From Paramecium sonneborni (taxonomy: Eukaryota; Ciliophora; Oligohymenophorea; Peniculida; Parameciidae), in NCBI GenBank assembly GCA_905182985.1, contig CAJJDN010000023.1, forward strand, positions 438,598 to 502,597: DNA of 64,000 bases. Reading direction: 5' to 3'. Below, piece after piece: positions 23,304 to 35,400 of the stretch (its first letter is position 1; every line of letters begins with the position of its first letter). The notes beneath the pieces were generated by a model. The model was not told the origin of the DNA. It saw only the letters and a list, made by a program, of their open reading frames with translations, and searched no databases. The translations under genes were made by a program, and so were the position numbers.

Positions 23304-24950
23304 TGAAACGACCAAAAAGTGCATAAGCCTAAAAGTTATCTGCTAGGAACAGAGAAGAAATATTAGAATAGAAACTATCTCCTAAAGACCACTAGATTAA
23401 AATAATTTATAACCAAAAATTTAAAACTAAAAATATAAATAATTTTTGTTATGAAATCTAATTTAATAGGTCTAACAGAATAACAATGGATGATAATTAA
23501 ATTACAAGAGATCAGATGTCTTTAATAAAAAAAACCGGATCATTTTACTCTATTCACTTCATTTTAGCACAAAATTAGATTGTAACAAAATGAAATTGAA
23601 ATACTTAAACAGCAAGTTTAGTAAAGAATAGCTGAAAACCTAAAGATTTTAAAAATCAATTTTAATTTTATGAAGAAGAAATAAATTGTTTGTAAGCATT
23701 TCTGGATGATGCTTTATCAAGAGGATCTGAGCCAAAGAAAAATTAAATCTTAGGTTATTTGTCTAAAATTTAAGAATCAAAAGGGGAAATTAATAGACTC
23801 AACCTTTTAAATGACGATTTACTGAGAGAGCTTGAAAAAATTTAGATTATAGTAAAAAAACTGTAAGAATAATTGATGAAAGGCAATTAGTAATTCTATA
23901 AAAAATGGTTAAATTAAAATGAAAATTAAAATGATGACATTAAAATAATCTAGCACTAATTTAATTCACAATTATAAGAGAAAGATAAAAAATTATTAGA
24001 ATTAACAAAAACTCAATAACAAAATTAAATTAAGCTTAATTCTTATATGTAAATTGTAGATTAATTAAACTCACAATTATAAGCTAAACAAAACGTTATG
24101 TAATAATCAGTAATAATTAAGTAAACTTTTAGAAGCTAAAAATGATAAAATAAAGGAAGAATCTAAATACTTAAAAGATTAATTAAGAGAATAATAAGAA
24201 AGCATTAATGAATTAATAGTAAAAAAGTAACAATTGTAAATAACTTATAACAAACAGAATAATTACTTTATAAACTTTAAGAAAAATAAGAATTAGAATA
24301 ATAAAATAAAACAATCAAAAAAGTTTATCTATTATAAAATCAATATCTTTATTTGATTATTATCAATAGCCAAAGGAGCTATTGAAAAAAGAGAAGTATT
24401 GATTAAATTAATTTTAGAATTGAGAAATCATCATAAAAATAATTAACAGTTTAAAAATTACATAATATACAGTTAATTTTAAAAAGTTTAATACAAAAGT
24501 ATGATTTTGAATACTGGTGTGAATTTATTATTAATGATATGTTAGAGGAATAAAAATACATAAATTATGTTAAAAATAATATAGAGGATCATAAACCATT
24601 AAGTTAAAATTCATCAATTTAAGAGTAATTTCTGGAAATCAAACAAGAAAATAATTTCAGAGATTGTTTCAGATTATTTATCTTCACTCTTAACTAATAA
24701 AAATAATAATCAACAACCTAGTTAATTAAATTAAAAGAACTTGGGAGAACTTGATTAATTAACAATTGCTTAAGAAATTTCTAATTAGTACTTAGACACC
24801 TTTATTAAGAATTTTTCTACAAAGGAAATTTCAATAATTTAAATAGAAGTAGGAAATTATTTATAGGATTTTATTAATTATTAATCCTCAATTTGTCTTT
24901 TAAATAACATTTACTCTAATTTTTAGAAAGATTTCTTAAATTCTTTCTTC
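23304..24950 (+). pseudogene. coiled-coil protein gene with several frameshifts
   Basis: ATG 23304 opens a basic start (MKRPKSAQAQKLSARNREEI). Long coiled-coil pieces follow in different frames: NEIEILKQQVQQRIAENLKI (from ~23590), EEEINCLQAFLDDALSRGSE and ESKGEINRLNLLNDDLLREL (23690-24090), then after a 22-nt intron (24093-24114) KLLEAKNDKIKEESKYLKDQ, KLQEKQELEQQNKTIKK (~24270), YDFEYWCEFIINDMLEEQKY (~24500) and SNQYLDTFIKNFSTKEISII (~24790). At least four changes of frame, several at runs of A (near 23530, 23650, 24225), have no matching introns. Each piece is clearly coding-like. Most likely a decaying gene, or a poorly read stretch. Function unknown. Confidence 0.55.
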
Positions 24951-25917
24951 ATTTATTAATACTATCCTAATTCTGATACTATTTAAGTTCAATCAAAATC
25001 AATTTATTAAAAATCATCCTTTCTATCTTAAAATTATTTATTAACTTTTGATTTTATGTTCGCATTATAAATTTTATTTATGATTTTTGGGTGTTTTTGT
25101 AAATCATTAATAAAAAATTTGTTTGAATCTGTTACTTTAAATTAGTTTTAGTTTTATTTTATCAATAATTTGTTAATCTGTCAAAAAATTTTTAGTATTA
25201 GACGATTTGTTTGTCAACAGAAGTTAGAATCAAGAGAGGGAATTTATTTTGGCAGAATTAAACTAAATTCTAAATTAATTTAATTAATTTTATCATAGAT
25301 TTTATTATCCCAGATACAAATTATACAAAAATACCTAAAGAAATTTTAAAATATATTCTAATTCGAATATTTAGTAACATCTATTTTAATTGAATAAAAT
25401 CAGATATTAAGAGTTTTGGGGAAAATTAAAAAGAAAAATTATGAAACTAAAAATGAAAAAAACAATATAACTTAAAAATTTTGGAAATTAGAGCAATATT
25501 TAAATTAAATCATTTTACAAATTGAAAAAAAAAATCATTTTCTTTTCTTTAAATTTATATTAATTTTTCTAAATTAACCAAATTATTCAATTTCAATTAT
25601 TTATGAAAAATTGATTGTAAATTAGTTCTTATGTAAGAATACCACTTTTCTAAAGAAGGTAAAGAAGGATAAAAAATTTTTAAAAATTTCCTCATTTATT
25701 TATGTAAAATTAATGTTAGAATTTAAAATATAATTAATATTGTCTTGATAGGGTTAAAGCTTGTAACAGGAAGAAAAATCATATTCAGTTATATAAAATT
25801 TATATAGGATTGGCTAAAATAAAAGAATATAAAGCAGTTTTAGAATATATTTATATAAATTATGTCTTTTTCTTCATTCACAATAATGTAATAAAATTAT
25901 TAATATTAATATATTGC

Positions 25918-27268
25918 ATGAGAGTAATAATAATATTAATAGTAATCATTTGCTTGTTTTTTTGTAGTGCAAATGAAGATGATGATTTGCTACTAGGATT
26001 AGAAATAATGAAATAAGAAGATGCAATTAATATAAAATTTAAGCCTTAAATTTTTGTTGAAAATAAACTAAATACTAAATCTCATTCGGTAGAAAGAAAC
26101 AGTTAAGAATCAGAAACTAAATAGGATGAGGGTGAAGATAAAACTTCTAATGAGAAATCATAAAAAAGTGATGAAGAAGAATAATAAGAACGAGATAAAT
26201 AGTTAAATAATAATAAAAAAGGAGAGAATGACGAAACTGATGATAAATCTAATGAAAACAAAGGCAAAGGTAAATAGGAAGAATAAGATGAAAAAAATAA
26301 AGGGAATAATCATATGTAATAGAATGATGACTAAGGTGAAAACGAATAAAAAAAATAAAAATAGTCTAATAATAATAATTAAAAAGATGATGATGAAAGT
26401 GAGAAAGAATAGAAGAATGATAAAAATTAAAAAAAGAGTAATTCTAAAGATGATGATGAAAGTGAGAATGAATAAAAAAATAATAAAAAATCTGATAAGA
26501 ATAATTCTAAAGATGATGATGAAACTGAAAACGAATAAAAAAATTAAAAAAAATCTGATAAGAATGCTTCTGAGGATGAAGATGAAACTGAGAATGAATA
26601 AAAAAAAAAGAAAAAATCAGATAAAAATAATTCTTAGGATGATGATGATGAATAAAAAGGAGAAGATAGTAATGTAGTCTATGATAAGGAAGATTAAGGT
26701 GGAGAAGATGAAGCATAATTTGAAGAAGTGAATTGGGATGAAGGAGGTGATGAAGCAGGTGGAGAGGGTGATGAAGGGAATTATAATTAAGATGAATAAT
26801 ATTAAGACGAATAAGCTGAAAAAATAATAGAAAATTTAACTGATGAAGATTTAGGAAGAGTTGTTAGAGATTTATTAAGAGGTGATGGATATAGAGGATA
26901 ATATCTATTTGAAGATGATAACAAAGCTACAAAACCTAAAAAAGCTAATTTAGAATAAAGTAAATTAAACTGTTATTTTAAGATGTTGATGATGTTTGTT
27001 TTTATGCATATGAAGAATGCAATTATCAAGGAAGAGCTATTAGACTCTGTGGTAGATTTCCAACAATACCTCCTCAATTATCTAGAATGACTATAAGATC
27101 AATCTAAGTAATTAATAATCTTTTATTTAGATTCCAAGACATACAAGGATTGAATTTTATTCCTCTCCAGATTTTAAGGGTGAAATGCAATCATTCATTG
27201 GATCAAATAGATGTCTTATTAATCCATTTACAATTAATAATCTTAGTGGAGGAATATTTGCTTATTGA
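25918..27268 (+). CDS. secreted acidic repeat protein with beta/gamma-crystallin-like C-terminus
   Basis: 434 residues, introns at 26960-26982 and 27108-27130 (both 23 nt). Residues 1-18 are a signal peptide (MRVIIILIVIICLFFCSA). The next ~320 residues are very acidic and rich in D, E, N, K, Q, with at least three full copies of a 21-residue repeat (unit like NSKDDDETENEQKNQKKSDKN, one copy per 63 bases, from about 26440 to 26640). The last ~85 residues form a Cys-containing strand-rich domain: DVCFYAYEECNYQGRAIRLC and IEFYSSPDFKGEMQSF, the FYxxxxFxG pattern of beta/gamma-crystallin motifs. Ciliate secretory-granule tip proteins (the Tetrahymena Grt/Igr family) have crystallin-type C-termini, so trichocyst cargo is a reasonable inference; the acidic repeats suggest calcium binding. 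Confidence 0.8.
26441..26629 (+). repeat. 63-bp in-frame tandem repeat (21 residues)
   Basis: Three consecutive units begin at about 26441, 26504 and 26567, each coding for an N/A-S-x-D-x-D-E-[ST]-E-N-E-Q-K... block ending KKSDKN; a fourth, partial unit follows. The copies differ at a few codons, so the array is not recent. Confidence 0.8.
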
Positions 27269-28009
27269 TAAATATCATTTTTATTTTATGATTACTAATT
27301 TATACTCTATTTGTAATTTATCATAATATTATATGGGTTTTATTGATAAATTATCTTATTTTATTAGAAACTATCTAATATTTAAAGTTTTAGTTTAATA
27401 TCAATATATACAATACCCTTAAATATTATATAGATATAAGAATTTTTTTTATAAGGTAATATCCAATTAAATTTTATATAAAATTATTAAGATCCTTTAT
27501 TCTGCATGATCTTATCTTTAATATTTTTCAATTAAATTCATTTAAATACTTAAATACCATTTATTTAATATATTAAAAACTTTTGTTATTCTAAAATACT
27601 TAAATTTTGCTATTTCATTACAAATTTCTTGTCTAGCATATTATTTTTTTTTATTTTAAAAATTTTTAATTAAGTTAAAATATTGTAAAATATTACCTTT
27701 AAAATACCTTTTTTATTATTTGAACCTTGGAAACTTTTTATTTTAAAATGACCAATAAATTTAAATTAATTTATAGCATCGAATATAGTTCATTTATTTA
27801 CATTAATTTTGACATATTTTAACACTTTTATAATTTATAATTAGCTATCGTTAGATCATTAAACAATATTCTTTAAAATTTAAATAAATTGCTTTTGATT
27901 CCTTCATTATATAATATTATTACAAGTATTTTTGATTTAACTTTACCTTGAAGTAATTATGAAATAATATTATGAATTAAGATTAAAATTTTAATATATG
28001 AAGAAATAT
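27269..28009. other. gene-less spacer between convergent genes
   Basis: About 740 bases, unusually long for this window given that both flanking genes end here. No sustained frame, repeat or RNA gene was seen. Confidence 0.5.
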
Positions 28010-30186
28010 TCATTCTAGTTTAATATTTTTATTGGATCCATTTAAGTGAAAAGAAAGCCTTCTTATATAAATGTTCTCAATAGTTACATCAGTTTTTTCT
28101 TCATTTATTTCCCATTAATCATCAGATTCAATTTATTTACTATTTTGTGTGATCTAATAGGATAAATTATTCTATGTGTTTGCTTCTTTAATCTATTATT
28201 AAGAAAAATTATCAAGCCATTACACTTTTTTTTTTTTTTTTAAATCAGTTGTATTTATTCTTTGTTCTATGGATGTTTTCTCTGTTTTGGCCTGTTAATA
28301 ATTACTTTTTTGAGTTTTTTCTTCAACGCAGACCATTTAAAAGTTAGATAAAGAATTTAAACTGTCCCTTCCCTTTAAAATATCACAATTTTGTTTTTAA
28401 AGTAATTGTTATATTGGGATGAGAAAGATCCAAAGAACAATGTCTTATGATCTAGACTCTTTTACATAACTAAATTAGTAATCATCAAATTAGTATAATT
28501 AGGACTTTTTAAACTTGACAATTAATTCAACTTCTTATTCAGAAATTTTGACACATGAATGAAGTACATTGTTGAAATATACTCCATATTTAGGTTTCGA
28601 TTAAATGATATTTGCACTTTATTAGGAGGATTTGAAACATTTTGAATAGTAAACAAGCATTCCGTTGTTGAGTAACGCTATCGTTCTAGAATTATGAAAC
28701 AAGAAGCTATTATTCAATTTTTTAGCTCTGAATATTCTTCCTTGTAGATAAGATTAGATTTTAAACTATTATTTGCCTTAATGAGATTAGAATTCGTTGA
28801 TCATATAAATAATAATATCATTTTACTAAATTCAATTGACTTGTTATAAATTCTTCCATTTAATCGGGTTTATTAGACTAACAATAAAGATCATAGAGAA
28901 CTGAAATCATTTCATTTCTACCTGGATGATCTTAAGGTAATTTGTTTTTTAATTGAGTAGCTAGATCAAAAAATTTTCTTTTGAGTGTTTTTTCTTGTTA
29001 TTAATTTAATGGATCCATTTATTTGATTTTTCTTTTTGTTGCTTTCATTGCTTTTGCCATATAATCATATAATTGGATAGATCCACAATCTTCTTATGGT
29101 ATTTATTTTATCATATTCTCAATTTTATAAATAATTGTTTTAACAGTTTGGGCATCATTTGCAATTAAAATTTAATTCAAATTTGAAATCATATCTGATA
29201 ATATTTTTTTGGAATAAATTAACTATTACTTGTCTAGTTCATCTTGAAGCATTTGCTTAAGCTTTTGAATTTTAACTTCCAACTTATCATCACTATATTA
29301 ATCGTGTTAATAAAAAGTTTCATCACATGGAATTTAATGCATGATAGTTAGATCTAAAGGTTGATTGGAATTTTTAACTCTAGATTTTGCTAATTTTTAT
29401 TCTAAAACCTAAGAGACATTAAGGACTGGCTATTTTTACATATCAAATTTATTCAAAAATTCAGTAACTAAATTGGACATCAAATTTAATTCTTGTTCCT
29501 TAAAAAAAGTAAAGGAAATACTTATACTTTTTTAACTTGATTTTAAGAAACATTTAATTATGATATTTCAGATTAATTAACTTTCTCAATAATTTATGAA
29601 TACTCCTTCAAGACTTATTTAGCATCAACTTAGATTTTAGATTTTATAGTAGGATCATTATTTGATTTTTTAAGATCATCTGCATAAGCTTATAATAAAC
29701 CCATAACCTTATCTTTTAAAACAGACATGTCATCATATAAATCTTCTTCAATATAACTTTTTTCAATAATTTCTGTAACTTCTGACTTAGGCTAAAAGAA
29801 TGGATTCTTGCCAAATGTACCTCTATAACTTTAATTGTCTTGAACTTATTCTTATTGTTTTTATTAAACTACTTATGTTGGTTAAACTAAGGATGGAAAT
29901 AGAATATACCTATTCCAATAGGATTGTTAAATTGATTTTAACAGATAGATTCTTCTTATTCTGTAACAATTGAAAAATCGCTAAGCATCTTTGAAAGATT
30001 AGCTTGATCTATATCTCTAAGGATTTAAACTTGACTATTTCTGGGTTATGTTTATTTTCCAAAAGTATCTCTAGGTGAATTGGGTCTTACTTAAAATGTA
30101 AATCTATCCTCATTATTATTTTGTTCATATTTGTTGATGATGTTTTGTGCAGATTGTCTAGAATTAGAATTTGAAGAATTATTCAT
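28010..30186 (-). CDS. large unrecognised protein, possible adaptor-ear-like C-terminus, one frameshift
   Basis: Introns at 29887-29909 and 29499-29521 (23 nt each). About 710 residues if one extra base near 28822-28828 is ignored. The N-terminus is Asn/Ser/Gln-rich (MNNSSNSNSRQSAQNIINKY); a helical middle contains DLKKSNNDPTIKSKIQVDAK, KLEVKIQKLKQMLQDELDKQ and the well-ordered block KFFDLATQLKNKLPQDHPGR with VLYDLYCQSNKPDQMEEFIT. After the shift come a Phe/Leu/Ser segment (GRIFRAKKLNNSFLFHNSRT) and a strand-rich piece (YGVYFNNVLHSCVKISEQEV, ELIVKFKKSQ) that loosely resembles clathrin-adaptor ear domains; that comparison is tentative. The exon total is one base more than a multiple of three, consistent with a single indel. 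Its start codon lies 22 bases from that of the divergent PI4K gene. Confidence 0.55.
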
Positions 30187-30208
30187 ATAATAATAATTAA
30201 AATAAATT

Positions 30209-32373
30209 ATGTCAAAGTTTAAAGATTAGGCTACATCATCTTAAACAGGATGCGGTTGCTTTGGCAGTTCCAAATAAAAAAATATGTATAAATTCATTTT
30301 TATTTTAGGATTAAGTTCTCTCACATTGAAGTAGATGAGGAGATTGTATCTGCATCTATTATCTTGGAAATGATCTATAGAGGTTAAAATGTAGAATTAG
30401 CGTTGTCTCGTTGTAGACTTAACCCTAATTTGGTCTTACTATAATTTAGGGATGATTTAGAATACTTTATTCCACAACTAATCAACCAAATTTTAATCAA
30501 ATAACTTGATTATGTGCTTCAGTTTATTATTAAGGCTGCTGAAGTGGATTTCTTTTTTGCTCACACATTCTTTTTTGCCTGGAGATCCATTATTAATGAT
30601 TTCAATCCTGAAAATGAAAATTATTTAAAGCTTTATTTCTCAAAATTAGATCGAGTTTACAAAAAGACTCTATTAATTGCTGCTTACTTTGAGAACCATT
30701 AATTTAACGATGGCATAGAGTAACAAGTTTCTAAAGGAATGCCTATTGCACAATAAGTAAATAAGTTACCTGACAGAATCCAAGAATATGGTACTCTGTT
30801 TTACTCTAATCATGTTTATAATGATACATTAAATCTAGATAATTATGAATCAATTTTTAGATAAGCTAAATCATCAGGATTTTGTTCAACGATAGATTTC
30901 TGGGATGATATTATTTATATTTCCTAAAAGTAATTAAATTACTAAGTTTTATAGTTTGCATTTGGCAAATCCTAAAATAATTTCTCTTAAAGCGGATATT
31001 CAAAAAATAAATAGAAATTTACCAGCTGCAGTTTATATCCCATTTTAAGGAGTTAGAAATTATGTAGTACTTAATATAGTTGTTGATGAATGCAGAGTAT
31101 TTCCTACAAAATGCAGATCTCCATTTTATTTGTGTTTAGAAATTTATAGACCTGAAGAAGAAGCTGAATTAATTCCAAATCCTTTAAGAAATAGTCGAAT
31201 GTCTCTTCCAAAAACAGTAGGAAAAATGGATAATAAGAACAATAGTGAAAATAATGAAACTTCAGATTGTACAAGGAATAGACCTACATATCTTTGTAAA
31301 ATAGTTGAAGCTGAGGTAGATGCTGAAGAAGGTAGGGATGATTTATCATAATTCAGCAATATCTTGAGAGATAATGAAGTCACGCATTCATACTATGAAG
31401 ATTTGAATAATCTAGTATCAACATAAAATAATACAGGAAAATAATTAAATAAAATGTCAAGGAAAGAATTAACGGATTCTATTTATGGTTGTGACAATTC
31501 AGATAAAATTAGGAGTAATTCTCCATTTAGAAATTTCAAGACATGGAAATTAGTACAACTTATTGTTAAATCTGGGGATGATTTGAGGTAAGAATAATTT
31601 GCTATGCAATTAATATCAACATTTGATCAGATATTCAAAATAGAGTAACTGAAACTATAAATTACGACATATGAAGTTATATCATTAGGACCTGGTTATG
31701 GTTTAATTGAAGTAGTAAAGGATGCTCTATCAATTGATTCTATAAAAAAGAAACTTAATGATATTTTACAAATAAAATGTTTGAGTTAATATTTTAAGTA
31801 ATTAATTTTAATAATTAGATTAAATTCATCATAAGCTATGCTATCTAATTTTTTAAATAGTTTAGTAGCTTACAGTTTGGTTTGTTATTTTTTATAAATC
31901 AAGGATAGACATAATGGAAATATTTTATTACATAGAGATGGTTATATAATTCACATAGATTTTGGATTTTTTTTGTCAAGTGCCCCAAAAGGTAATTTAG
32001 AAAAAGAAGTGCCTTTTAAGATGACAGAAGAATATGTTGATATATTAGGAGGATATGATTCTAATTTGTTTAAGAGATTTAGAAAAATGTTTTTTGAAGG
32101 ATTCAAGGCAATTAGAAAACATAAAGAGAAAATTTTATTGTTGGTTAAAATGATGGAGAATTCCAATTTAAATTGTTTTAAAGAAAAAACTTTAACTGAT
32201 TTAGAGAGGAGATTCTTACAAGATAATCTCTCTGAAACATAATTATATGTTTAATGCTAAAAGTATATATTTCTCTATATAATAATTAAAGATTAATTGA
32301 TTTGAGTAGAGGAAATTGGAGGGCTAATTGGTATGACAAATATTAATACTATTTTTAAGGAATCATGTATTGA
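30209..32373 (+). CDS. PI4KB: phosphatidylinositol 4-kinase, type III beta-like
   Basis: 688 residues, introns at 30286-30308, 30930-30954, 31798-31818 and 32263-32291. The N-terminal ~240 residues are helical, like the lipid-kinase-unique region (QLDYVLQFIIKAAEVDFFFA). The kinase domain has the N-lobe segment LPAAVYIPFQGVRNYVVLNI, KSGDDLRQEQFAMQLISTF, the hinge region GPGYGLIEVVKDA, the catalytic loop LQIKDRHNGNILLHRDGYII, the HIDFGFFLSSAP activation segment, and the typical end NWRANWYDKYQYYFQGIM. It makes PI4P at Golgi or endosomal membranes in other eukaryotes. All catalytic residues are present. A cysteine-rich start (TGCGCFGS) could be lipid-modified. The four introns are required to keep these motifs in frame. 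Confidence 0.95.
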
Positions 32374-32490
32374 TTTAAATAAATTTTTGAATTTTTATTA
32401 TTTATATAATATTTATATTCTAAAGATAATTAAAGTAAAAATAAAACTTAAATCTTCTTATTTTGATACAGTAATTCATTAATAAAAAAA

Positions 32491-35400
32491 ATGGTAAAAT
32501 CATTTGTTTTAATCAGTTTATTGTTTTATTGTTCCTTGAATAGATTTTGCAATTACTATCCAATGGATCCTTTAGCATGTATAAGTAAAACAGAAGGAAT
32601 AATGTGTAATTGTTTAATCTAAGTTATAGGTCAATTTAATTTATTTGAAAATGCTTGTGTGCCAGCTTAAAGTACTAACTTAGGATGTAGTCCATAATTA
32701 AATAAAAAAGCATGTTTAAATCAGATTAGAAACATAGATGGAAAAGAGGCAAGATGTAAAAATTCAATCTATAAATAGGTTATTTTGGAACAAGATGTGT
32801 TGAAGCGAAGGAACATTATTTATAAAATTTAGGATGTTCAAGTTAATTTAATAGAAATTCTTGTGCAAATGTAAAGGGTAAAACATGTTATTGGGATGGG
32901 GATTAATGTTAAGAAATTAATACTTAATTTATAAAGGCAGGAAATTGTAAATCAGCATATAATGCACCAGTAACACCAAATGCATGTGCATTGATTGTTG
33001 GAATTAAATGTATGAGTGGTTTATTTGAAAATGATTATGAATGTTTAGATATAAAGGATACAGATTTGAATACGCTTTCTTGTAATACTAAAGGGTTGAA
33101 TCAAGAGACATGTATGTAAATTGTAGGATAGAAATGTAAGTTTATAATTATCATATTTTAGGTATATTTAAAGATAATTAATGTGATGTAAGTTCTTAAA
33201 TTAATAGTTGTGATGATTTAATTAATAAGGACACATGTTTAAGTATTATATCTATAAATATTGCATGTATTTGGAAACAGGATAGGTGTTAAGCTATACA
33301 AATAGATAATAAAAAAAAATGTGAAGACTATGAAAATGTAAGTCCAAGTGTATGTGCAAACTAAGATGGATATTGTTAATTTAAAGATGGAAATTGTTAT
33401 GTCCCATTATCACATGATTAAAAATGCAATGATTTAGGATTAAGTAGATTGAGTTGTTTAACCATTAAAACTTAAAATTGTACTTTTATAAATAGCAAAT
33501 GCGAAGAACTTAGTGACATATAGTTAACATAAATATAATGTTTTGAATTAAATGAAGATGCATGTGTTAATGTAAAAACATAATTTTAATTCTGTAAATG
33601 GACTGGAAAGGAATGTGTTTCAATTTTTATTAACCAAGATGTTGATTGTCCAATTTAAGATGAAAATTAGATATTTAAATTTAATGGAAATGTATGTTAG
33701 GCTATATCAAAGCCAGGCATTCGATGCAAGTACAATACTCAAACTCACCTATGCATTAAAACTATTGATAGTGACACTTGTACAACTCCATATTTGAATT
33801 TAAATGCTTGTGTATCCATCCTATAATAAGCATGTTAATGGACAAGTTCTGGATGCAGATATGCTGATATAATCTAAGAATAAACAAAATGCTTAGATCT
33901 TGGCTTTGCAAATTAAGTAGCATGTTCTTAAATATTAAAATCTGATGAAAATGGATGTTATTTTGATGTTAATGCTTAGCAGTGTAGATTAGTTAATGAT
34001 TAATTATTAAATGAAATAAAATGTTCAGGAATGGGATTGAATAGAATAGGATGTGCTCTAGTTCTAACAACTGGTCAATTATGTAGATGGTATAATAATT
34101 AATGTTAGCAAATCAAACATAAGAATGATGTATAAGCTATATATTGTTTATAAATGTAATATGTAAATCCAGCTACTTGTGCTTTAGTGGAAGCTGGCAA
34201 TGAAGTTTGTAGATATGAAAAAGTTGCTAAGGGATGTGTTAATAGTTTGAATACTGAAACTATGACATGTACATATCCAGGATTAAATGCATATGCATGT
34301 GCTCAAATCTTATTAAAAAGTTGTTATTATGATAAAGAATTATGGCAATGCAAATAGATAACAGTTATAAGTGCCAATACAATCGTAAAAAAATAGACAG
34401 ATAAATTATTATTGAATTCAGATTGTGTCACAAGTTCACCCACTCCAGATGTATGTAGATCAATAACTAAACCAAGTTCTAAATGTTCATGGCGATTTAG
34501 AGAAAATAGATGTTCTAATTAATTTGTTATGTTTGATGAAAGCTGTTTGGATTATAATTCAGTATATACTGGTAAAAGCATATTGATTAATGCTAATGTT
34601 TGTGCTTCAATTGAAATGGAATAACCAGATTATGATGCTTTAAAAGGTCCATTAATTGATAAAATGAAAGGATATTGTATATATGAAGGAGGCAATTGCA
34701 CTATTTTCAAAGGTATTTGTGGAACTCCATGTTGTAGTGAATTTGTGGGTATAAATTCTCATGTCTGTGGACGTTACTCTACTGGCTACTACTGTTATTT
34801 TAGTAATGAATTAAAATGCACAGAACTTACAATGGATGTTGTAGATATCAATATTGAGAAATAAGTAAAGGATTATTACAATACATTATAATTAAAATGT
34901 TCATATATGAATAAGAATTCTTGCCACATGATTGAGTGGTCAACATAACAAAGATGCTATTTCAATGGAAATCTATGTGTTAATATTAATTTTAATACTT
35001 ATCCTAATTTATCCATTTTTACTTTAGACACTGCCATCCTTAATAAATATGCTTGTTTTGCAATAGAAGCTATGAAAACTGAAACTAATTCTGCAATGTT
35101 TTTTGGTTACGAAGGAAAACATTGTAAGAAGGATCCTGAAATTAAAGATGTAACAGATTGTGAATCAACAGAATTAAATAGTAATGCTTGTTAAATGAAA
35201 TATCCAGAAATTTACTGTAGATGGTCTAAATCAGAATTAAAATGTAAGAGTGTAGATTCTGATTATGTTGAGAATTTAGATTTTTGTGATTAAAATTTGA
35301 ATGAATTTGCATGTGTAAACATATAATATGCAAGTTGTTTCTTTTCTTATTAGACACATAAATGTACAATAGCACCAACTATGGTAGAATGTAAATATTT

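Noticed and set aside
26228..26716. Overlapping frames of 149 and 69 residues within the acidic repeat
   Set aside because: They are shadows of the tandem repeat of the secreted acidic protein; the true frame has signal peptide, repeats and a crystallin-like end with matching introns.
31130..32242. Several standard-code frames on both strands
   Set aside because: These are pieces of the PI4K gene between TAA/TAG glutamine codons, or their antisense.
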